Shown here: positions 6,065-9,377 of the stretch, one piece after another
Position numbering within the stretch: the stretch's first letter is position 1
Layout of the letters: each line of letters starts with the position of its first letter
Translations under genes and position numbers: made by a program
Notes under the pieces: generated by a model
The model's input: only the letters and a program-made list of their open reading frames with translations
Database searches by the model: none
What the model was told of the DNA's origin: nothing
Assembly: GCA_027002375.1 (NCBI GenBank)
Contig: JALWZX010000001.1
Location: 1 to 9,377, forward strand
DNA: 9,377 nt
From: a candidate division WWE3 bacterium
GTDB lineage: Bacteria > Patescibacteriota > WWE3 > 2-01-FULL-39-13
Reading direction: 5' to 3'

Positions 6065-6080
6065 ATTAGGGGGAATTCAA
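6065..6080. repeat. 16-bp repeat ATTAGGGGGAATTCAA, copy 2
   Basis: Exact match to 702-717, here ending only 6 nt before the trxB ATG on the coding strand. If transcribed it lies in the trxB leader, just after a small hairpin AAAGG-TTG-CCTTT. TAATAATTAT between it and the ATG could also act as a -10 for a near-leaderless start. Confidence 0.45.
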
Positions 6081-6097
6081 AGGCAACCTTTTCTTAC

Positions 6098-6124
6098 AGA
6101 ATATTTAGGTATCTACCCTGTCAA
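6098..6124 (-). promoter_or_regulatory. trxB: Candidate trxB promoter
   Basis: A perfect TTGACA (6124-6119) is followed after 15 bp by TATTCT (6103-6098). The start would be near 6091, with a leader of about 33 nt. The spacer is shorter than the usual 16-18 bp, so confidence is limited. Confidence 0.4.
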
Positions 6125-6175
6125 AATGCCGACTGCGTAAGCTATCGGTGTTTTACCTTAGAGTTCCCAATCAAA

Positions 6176-6202
6176 CAAAAAGGCTAGCAAAAGCTAGCCT
6201 TT
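6176..6202 (-). terminator. Intrinsic terminator of groES
   Basis: On the minus strand AAAGGCTAGC-TTTT-GCTAGCCTTT (6202-6179) is a perfect 10-bp stem with a 4-nt loop running into TTTTTG. It begins 7 nt after the groES stop. This is the clearest intrinsic terminator in the window and argues that trxB has its own promoter. Confidence 0.85.
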
Positions 6203-6209
6203 AATGAAC

Positions 6210-6494
6210 CTATAAATCAACAATAGCCAAAATGTCTGCACTAGTTAAAATCAAACAATCCTTACCTTGATAATCTATTTCTGTACCAGAAAACTTTTGA
6301 AATACTACATTATCACCGACTTTAACTTTTATCATATCTTTGTTATCACCAACGGCTAACACTTTACCAAAAATAGGTTTACCTTTATCGGCATCTTCAG
6401 GCAAATAGATGCCTGATTCTGTTTTAGACGCGGTATCTTCTAATACCTCAACAAAAATTCTATCATCTAGTGGGGTAACTTTTTTTACATTCAT
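6210..6494 (-). CDS. groES: Co-chaperonin GroES (Hsp10)
   Basis: GroES forms the heptameric lid that closes the GroEL folding chamber in the cytoplasm. At 94 residues the length is normal. The N-terminal VTPLDDRIFVEVLE (6-19) opens the beta-barrel, and a mobile loop (about 19-38) carries the hydrophobic GroEL-binding tripeptide in GIYLPE (28-33), in place of the common IVL. GKVLAVG (43-49), VKVGDNVVFQKFSGTEI and the C-terminal strand LTSADILAIV (83-92) complete the fold. groEL is not adjacent, unlike the usual groESL operon. No CIRCE operator (TTAGCACTC-N9-GAGTGCTAA) is visible. The ATG at 6494 has no Shine-Dalgarno. Either a TAATAA 6 nt upstream (leaderless) or a TATAAT at 6590-6585 could drive it. 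Confidence 0.95.
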   Translation of the reverse strand: MNVKKVTPLDDRIFVEVLEDTASKTESGIYLPEDADKGKPIFGKVLAVGDNKDMIKVKVGDNVVFQKFSGTEIDYQGKDCLILTSADILAIVDL

Positions 6495-6500
6495 AACACT

Positions 6501-6506
6501 TTATTA
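6501..6506 (-). promoter_or_regulatory. groES: Possible leaderless -10 of groES
   Basis: TAATAA (6506-6501) ends exactly 6 nt before the groES ATG, the same geometry as the FtsB-like gene and trpS. The hexamer itself is a poor match to TATAAT, so this is only a candidate. Confidence 0.3.
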
Positions 6507-6564
6507 TTTCTTTTAGGGCTTAACTAAACCTTAAAAGAATTAAACTATGCAACTAAAAGAAACT

Positions 6565-6590
6565 TATACTAAACTTCAGTATACATTATA
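6565..6590 (-). promoter_or_regulatory. groES: Distal groES promoter with downstream dyad
   Basis: TATAAT (6590-6585, within TTTTATGTATAATG) predicts a start near 6578 and a leader of about 84 nt. Directly downstream lies TATACT-N7-AGTATA (6565-6583), a perfect 6-bp dyad across the predicted start, a possible operator. The -35 is weak (TTAACT at about 15 bp). Confidence 0.4.
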
Positions 6591-6615
6591 CATAAAATTG
6601 TTGGTAGTTAACTCT

Positions 6616-6641
6616 GGCAAATTTGCTTACGCAAATTTGCC
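6616..6641. repeat. Perfect 11-bp inverted repeat, TTAC loop
   Basis: GGCAAATTTGC (6616-6626) and GCAAATTTGCC (6631-6641) form a perfect stem around TTAC. It lies in the groES-glutaredoxin gap, with no T run on either side, so it does not look like an ordinary intrinsic terminator. It could be a protein site, an RNA processing or stability hairpin, or a mobile-element remnant. Confidence 0.5.
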
Positions 6642-6693
6642 CATTTCTCAATTCAATCTAAACCGATGCAGTCAACGCCTAACAGTAAACGAT

Positions 6694-6724
6694 AACACTC
6701 AACAACCAACACTCAACACTCAAC
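6694..6724. repeat. Short tandem-like repeat AACACTCAAC
   Basis: Three copies of AACACTCAAC (6694-6703, 6708-6717, 6715-6724), the last two overlapping, form a C/A-rich stretch right after the glutaredoxin stop (G/T-rich on the coding strand). Polymerase slippage is the simple explanation. Confidence 0.55.
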
Positions 6725-6730
6725 GACCAA

Positions 6731-6988
6731 TTACCCAAGTCCCAACAACTTATCAATCACAGGTTTATTGAATCCAACAACAACATGTCCGTCAATCCAC
6801 AATTGAGGAACACCCTGTTGACCTGATTTACGAACCATCTCAACTGCCGCCTGTTGATCTCTAGACACATCAATATTTTGATAAGGTATATCATTAAAAT
6901 CCAAATATTGCTTAGCCCTTGTACACCATGGGCAACTAGGTGTTGAAAATACCTTAACAGAATGAGTTTTCTTTGTTTCTTCAGCCAT
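6731..6988 (-). CDS. Glutaredoxin-like thiol-disulfide protein (CPWC)
   Basis: This 85-residue protein has the thioredoxin fold of glutaredoxins: strand VKVFSTPSCPWC (11-22) with active-site CPWC (19-22), helix TRAKQYLDFNDIPY, strand NIDVSRDQQA, a cis-proline site in GVPQLWIDG (59-67) and the end GFNKPVIDKLLG (72-83). The WIDGHVVVGF pattern resembles small stand-alone glutaredoxins of the YruB/NrdH-like type, which can be reduced by glutathione or by thioredoxin reductase. trxB nearby makes the second route attractive, but that is inference. A TTG 21 nt further upstream would add MLKKIFI. The ATG at 6988 is preferred because it is followed at once by the charged linker and fold. It lies downstream of the ArsR-type gene with a hairpin between. 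Confidence 0.9.
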   Translation of the reverse strand: MAEETKKTHSVKVFSTPSCPWCTRAKQYLDFNDIPYQNIDVSRDQQAAVEMVRKSGQQGVPQLWIDGHVVVGFNKPVIDKLLGLG

Positions 6989-7012
6989 AATAAAAATCTT
7001 TTTTAGCAAAAC

Positions 7013-7021
7013 CTAATAACA
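7013..7021 (-). promoter_or_regulatory. Possible promoter of the glutaredoxin-like gene
   Basis: TGTTATTAG (7021-7013) has an extended -10 form (TG-n-TATTAG). The start would be near 7006, giving a leader of about 18 nt. No convincing -35 is present. Confidence 0.25.
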
Positions 7022-7120
7022 CAAAGTAATGCTAAACATTAAATGAAAAATTTAAACTTAGTAAAATGTTCTACAGCCCACGCAATCTGTCTCAAGTTTT
7101 GAAGCATGAAATATTTTTAA

Positions 7121-7173
7121 AGGGCTGATAGAGAGTGTAATGTCTTATACCCTCTCCTGTCCAAATCAGCCCT
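7121..7173 (-). terminator. Long hairpin at the end of the ArsR-type gene
   Basis: AGGGCTGAT (7121-7129) pairs perfectly with ATCAGCCCT (7165-7173), and GAGAG (7131-7135) pairs with CTCTC (7152-7156) inside. The right arm contains part of the ArsR-type stop codon (7174-7172). On the minus strand the stem is followed by TTTAAAAATATTT, an imperfect T tract. It may end or attenuate transcription into the glutaredoxin gene. The 53-nt, two-tier shape is large for a plain terminator. Confidence 0.5.
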
Positions 7174-7450
7174 AAATTAGATTCACAATATTCAAAACTT
7201 GTGAAACTAATTCAATCTTATTGTCGCAAATAACATATTCTTTTTTGCGACCACACTTAATCTCTTCTATTATATCATTTTCGCGCAAAACCTTTATATG
7301 ATACGACAACAGATTTTTTTTAATCTGTAACTTCTCAGTTAAATCACAACCACACAAATTACTTTCAGTTTCACACAAATACAACGTACGTAAGATTAAT
7401 AATCTATTCTCATCAAACAACCATAAATTTTCAATATTATAATTATTCAT
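7172..7450 (-). CDS. ArsR/SmtB-family repressor with CxC thiol site
   Basis: This 92-residue winged-helix protein has an ArsR-like core: FDENRLLILRTLYLCETESN (helices 1-2), DLTEKLQIKKNLLSYHIKVLRENDII (about 36-61), holding the HTH with recognition helix LLSYHIKVL, and a wing EEIKCGRKKEYVIC (62-75). NLCGCDLTEKL (31-41) aligns with the metalloid-binding ELCVCDL helix of classical ArsR, putting a C33-x-C35 pair at the same place, with C26, C66 and C75 as further thiols. It may therefore sense As(III), another thiophilic metal, or oxidation. No ars genes are in the window. The ATG at 7450 is chosen over a TTG at 7462 because the TTG lies inside the operator and close to the predicted RNA start. 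A 7-6-7 inverted repeat on +1 indicates autorepression. Confidence 0.87.
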   Translation of the reverse strand: MNNYNIENLWLFDENRLLILRTLYLCETESNLCGCDLTEKLQIKKNLLSYHIKVLRENDIIEEIKCGRKKEYVICDNKIELVSQVLNIVNLI

Positions 7451-7455
7451 ACAAC

Positions 7456-7475
7456 AGTTCAAAACATATTGAACT
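7456..7475. promoter_or_regulatory. Operator AGTTCAA-N6-TTGAACT
   Basis: A perfect 7-bp inverted repeat with a 6-bp spacer (7456-7462, 7469-7475) spans +1 to about +19 of the predicted transcript from the 7481-7510 promoter and ends 5 nt before the ATG. Size and position match ArsR/SmtB operators, so autorepression is the natural reading. I see no second copy in the window. Confidence 0.75.
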
Positions 7476-7480
7476 ATGAA

Positions 7481-7510
7481 ATATTACAACAAGGTACTAA
7501 TAATAGTCAA
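7481..7510 (-). promoter_or_regulatory. Promoter of the ArsR-type gene
   Basis: TTGACT (7510-7505), an 18-bp spacer and TAATAT (7486-7481) preceded by TG make the best two-box promoter in the window. The start is predicted near 7474 with a 23-24 nt leader lacking a Shine-Dalgarno. The operator overlaps +1. Confidence 0.75.
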
Positions 7511-7645
7511 TACTTAAAACACGCAAAAATGCGAAGAAAAAAACTTATAAACCCTAGTATTACAGATTGTACAAGAAGACATTGCAATAATAAGCAAATG
7601 TATTATCATTAACTCAAATAAACACGTTAAACTGCCCCTACCGAG

Positions 7646-8512
7646 ATGAAACCAAAAACACTTATCGTTACAAGGTGCATTATTAGAAACAATGATGGGG
7701 AAATCTTACTATTAAAAAGAAGAAAAGATAAAACTTACAATGCAAACAAATACGAATTACCAGGTAGCAAATTACCACAATTTGTAGATATAAAAACATC
7801 AGTCACTCAGTCGGTTTACAATGAGCTTGGAATTACAGTTATGCCGATAGAACCGAATCAAAAAGTATATCTATATAACCGGTTAGTAACCGAAGACACA
7901 AAGTATAAGAACTACTTGTTTATAGAAATAACTTTAGAAGCAGAGTATATAACAGGTGAACCACGCACGGGTGAAGAGCACACGAATTGTATTTGGGTAG
8001 TACCTGAAGACGCACTAAGTTTAGACCTTTCTATAAGTTCTAGAGAAACAATAACAAAATATATTTACACGCATCAGAAAGAAAGCCTTTTATCATCAAG
8101 ACCAAAAATACAAATAACATCAAGAGCAATTATTCGTAAAGGTTCTAAAATATTAATGTTAAAACGTACACCCAAATCAGCTTTTCCAAATCAATGGGAA
8201 CTTCCAGGTGGTAAAATTGATGCATTAGAAACCTTAGATCATATAACAAGAGAGGTCTTTGAAGAAACTGGTTTAATCATAAAAGTAACTAAACCATCAA
8301 TATTGACTTCTAGTAATATCATAAACACTGGTAAATACAGAGGTTATACATTTTTAAGTGTATTCAACGAAGCAAAAGTTGTTGGTGGCAGATTTAAATT
8401 GAGTCATGAACATGTTGATTCAGGTTGGTTTACAAAGAAACAAATTCTAAACTTAAATCTAGCAGATTACACGAAACTTTCTATATATAAATTGTTTACC
8501 ATTGGAAAATAG
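7646..8512 (+). CDS. Tandem Nudix protein, first domain degenerate
   Basis: Nudix enzymes hydrolyse nucleoside diphosphates linked to other groups, often damaged nucleotides. The 288 residues hold two homologous domains. The C-terminal one (about 155-288) has QWELPGGKIDALE (183-195) and REVFEETGL (202-210), keeping the R-E-x-x-E-E glutamates that bind Mg2+; the loop before it is one residue shorter than GX5EX7REUXEEXGU. The N-terminal one (1-145) repeats the plan (RCIIRNNDGEILLLKRR, YELPGSK), but its box reads QSVYNELG (55-62) where REUXEEXG is expected, so it is probably inactive and structural or substrate-binding. The substrate is unknown. It is divergent from the ArsR-type gene across a 183-195 nt gap. 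No Shine-Dalgarno or good promoter is visible; TATTAT (7601-7606) is the best -10. The ATG at 7646 starts the first Nudix strand. Confidence 0.9.
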   Translation: MKPKTLIVTRCIIRNNDGEILLLKRRKDKTYNANKYELPGSKLPQFVDIKTSVTQSVYNELGITVMPIEPNQKVYLYNRLVTEDTKYKNYLFIEITLEAEYITGEPRTGEEHTNCIWVVPEDALSLDLSISSRETITKYIYTHQKESLLSSRPKIQITSRAIIRKGSKILMLKRTPKSAFPNQWELPGGKIDALETLDHITREVFEETGLIIKVTKPSILTSSNIINTGKYRGYTFLSVFNEAKVVGGRFKLSHEHVDSGWFTKKQILNLNLADYTKLSIYKLFTIGK

Positions 8513-8528
8513 TTGAAAATTCCCTTTA

Positions 8529-8557
8529 ATGACTGTTCTTGCTAAACATTGTATAAT
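8529..8557 (+). promoter_or_regulatory. Promoter reading into repeat copy 2
   Basis: ATGACT (8529-8534), a 17-bp spacer and TATAAT (8552-8557), preceded by TG, predict a start near 8564, 8 nt before repeat copy 2. The RNA would carry both hairpins of the repeat and then run toward the MscS-type gene. Confidence 0.55.
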
Positions 8558-8571
8558 TACAAAGTTAGTTA

Positions 8572-8652
8572 TTATCGCCAAACTTAAAGCTTCGCACTCT
8601 AGTGCGTAGCTGGGGTTAGCGATAAGAAATCACGGACTTTAGCCTGTGATTT
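8572..8652 (+). repeat. Two-hairpin palindromic repeat, copy 2
   Basis: Same order of parts as copy 1 on its minus strand: TTATCGCCAAACTTAAA (8572-8588, identical), a stem AGCTTCGCACT/AGTGCGTAGCT (8588-8598 with 8601-8611, ten of eleven paired), GTTAGCGATAAG, and a second hairpin CACGGAC-TTTA-GCCTGTG (8631-8648) extended by AAAT/ATTT. It lacks about 15 nt between GTTAG and CGATAAG, yet TTATCGC (8572-8578) still pairs with GCGATAA (8619-8625). Two stem pairs differ from copy 1 by compensatory changes. No ORF is inside. Confidence 0.75.
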
Positions 8653-8672
8653 CATTAGTGTTTACCAATGCT

Positions 8673-8704
8673 GATATAGTTTTCAACTAGGTAACAGTTG
8701 TTAC
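8673..8704 (+). promoter_or_regulatory. Possible MscS-gene promoter with dyad
   Basis: TGATATAGT (8673-8681) is an extended -10 with a predicted start near 8688, and GTAAC-AGTT-GTTAC (8691-8704) just downstream is a perfect 5-bp dyad, perhaps an operator. No -35 is evident. This would give a shorter transcript without the repeat. Confidence 0.35.
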
Positions 8705-8725
8705 ATACGAAAGCCGTGCCAGTTG

Positions 8726-9298
8726 ATGAAGATCAAATTTAATAACATGTCATTATTGCCAGTTACACCAAACGATGTAGAAGAAATGTTGACAGTTGTG
8801 GTGTCTGGCGTAGCTTTCTTAAAAGCTAATTTGCCTAAAATAATAATTGCAACGATCATTGTCTTCATACTCTTTAAATTAACAGACAAAGTTTCTGCAA
8901 AAATAGAAAATAGATTAAAGATAAAACAGTTAAGAAAAAACAAGTCGCTAAGAAATGCTATAGCAAAAACAGTAAATATTTCCATAAAGCTTTTAATTTT
9001 AGCTGGCTTCTTTCGATTTATAGGTGTTCCAACAAATGTTATTGTTATGTTGCTTTTTGGTATTGTATTAGTTGTCGGATTTGGTTTAAAAAACTTTTTA
9101 TCTAATGTAGGTGCTTCTGTAATATTAGCTTTAAGCAAAATAATTCACATTGGTGAATATGTAGAAGTTTTGGGTGTAGAAGGTACAATTCTAGAAAACC
9201 AATTACTTCACACCTCAATCCTGACTCCTGACAATAAAATTGTTTTTATTCCAAACAAGGAACTAGTTTCAAATAAAATAGGGTCTAGGGTACTTTAG
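8726..9298 (+). CDS. Short MscS-family mechanosensitive channel
   Basis: MscS channels open under membrane tension and release solutes during osmotic downshock. This protein has about 190 residues against 286 in E. coli MscS. Membrane segments lie at about 37-52 and 83-100, and the pore helix/beta-domain region (about 104-180) is clear: VGFGLKNFLSNVGASVILALSK (about 117-138, Gly/Ala-rich TM3), then GEYVEVLGVEGTILENQLLHTSI and the hallmark NKIVFIPNKEL (170-180). It ends 10 residues later (IGSRVL), so the C-terminal alpha/beta cage domain is missing. The other two frames downstream do not restore it. It may be a natural minimal form or a truncated relic. Start choice is uncertain: TTG 8723, ATG 8726 (used here) or ATG 8747, none with a good Shine-Dalgarno. 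Confidence 0.8.
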   Translation: MKIKFNNMSLLPVTPNDVEEMLTVVVSGVAFLKANLPKIIIATIIVFILFKLTDKVSAKIENRLKIKQLRKNKSLRNAIAKTVNISIKLLILAGFFRFIGVPTNVIVMLLFGIVLVVGFGLKNFLSNVGASVILALSKIIHIGEYVEVLGVEGTILENQLLHTSILTPDNKIVFIPNKELVSNKIGSRVL

Positions 9299-9311
9299 AA
9301 ACAATCTAAAG
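9293..9311 (+). terminator. Weak hairpin at the MscS-gene stop codon
   Basis: CTTTAGA-AACAA-TCTAAAG is a perfect 7-bp dyad that includes the stop codon TAG (9296-9298). It is AT-rich and has no following T run, so termination is uncertain. Confidence 0.3.
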
Positions 9312-9377
9312 TGGTCGTCTCCCCAACTCTTTCAAAAGTAACACATAAATATTATCACGTCGATGATTGAATCGCCA

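Noticed and set aside
6547..6771. Open frame of 74 codons on the plus strand
   Set aside because: It covers the groES-glutaredoxin spacer and the end of the glutaredoxin gene. Its product is a translation of low-complexity ACTCAAC repeats, with no ribosome binding site.
7030..7040. TGCTAAACATT repeated at 8540-8550
   Set aside because: An 11-bp AT-rich match with unrelated surroundings is expected by chance in this window.
7463..7645. Small RNA or riboswitch in the ArsR-Nudix gap
   Set aside because: Beyond the promoter, operator and a 4-bp CGCA/TGCG dyad (7522-7533), I see no conserved aptamer pattern or stable fold.
8701..9138. Open frame of 145 codons on the minus strand
   Set aside because: Antisense to the MscS-type gene, whose pore and IPN motifs show the real coding strand.

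Overview
The window is AT-rich bacterial DNA using the standard code (TGA, TAA and TAG all act as stops). It reads like a small-genome, uncultivated lineage, most likely Candidate Phyla Radiation/Patescibacteria. That is an inference from the FtsB/DivIC-like protein style, the compact housekeeping genes, the near absence of Shine-Dalgarno sites and the apparent leaderless promoters. No phylogenetic search was possible. There is no CRISPR array, no phage module and no intact transposase gene.

Layout. Positions 1-257 hold no convincing gene, only a leftward promoter with two tiny ORFs. A leftward FtsB/DivIC-like division gene (258-656) diverges from a rightward block: elongator tRNA-Met (772-847), an HD-domain phosphohydrolase (885-1475), trpS (1530-2528), and an unrecognised 302-residue protein (2533-3441) that starts 4 nt after trpS. 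A palindromic repeat (copy 1, about 3441-3545) and two facing terminators separate this block from a long leftward run: gdhA (3612-5003), trxB (5126-6058), groES (6210-6494), a glutaredoxin-like gene (6731-6988) and an ArsR-type repressor (7172-7450). A rightward tandem-Nudix gene (7646-8512) follows, then a second copy of the palindromic repeat (8572-8652) and a short MscS-type channel gene (8726-9298).

How the genes may work together. The leftward run is rich in redox and proteostasis functions: thioredoxin reductase, a CPWC glutaredoxin-like protein, the GroES co-chaperonin, NADP-type glutamate dehydrogenase, and a repressor with a CxC thiol site. The repressor gene has a good promoter (TTGACT-18-TAATAT) and a perfect 7-6-7 inverted repeat on its predicted transcription start, so autoregulation is likely. 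Whether it also controls the glutaredoxin gene is inference.

The most interesting signals are the two copies of a two-hairpin repeat whose stem carries compensatory base changes, the TATAAT-N6-ATG arrangement that predicts leaderless mRNAs for the FtsB-like gene and trpS, a mirror-symmetric -10 dyad (663-675) that could fire both ways, the Nudix duplication with a dead first half, and the orphan protein behind trpS. I did not find a clear multi-gene defence or other undescribed system.
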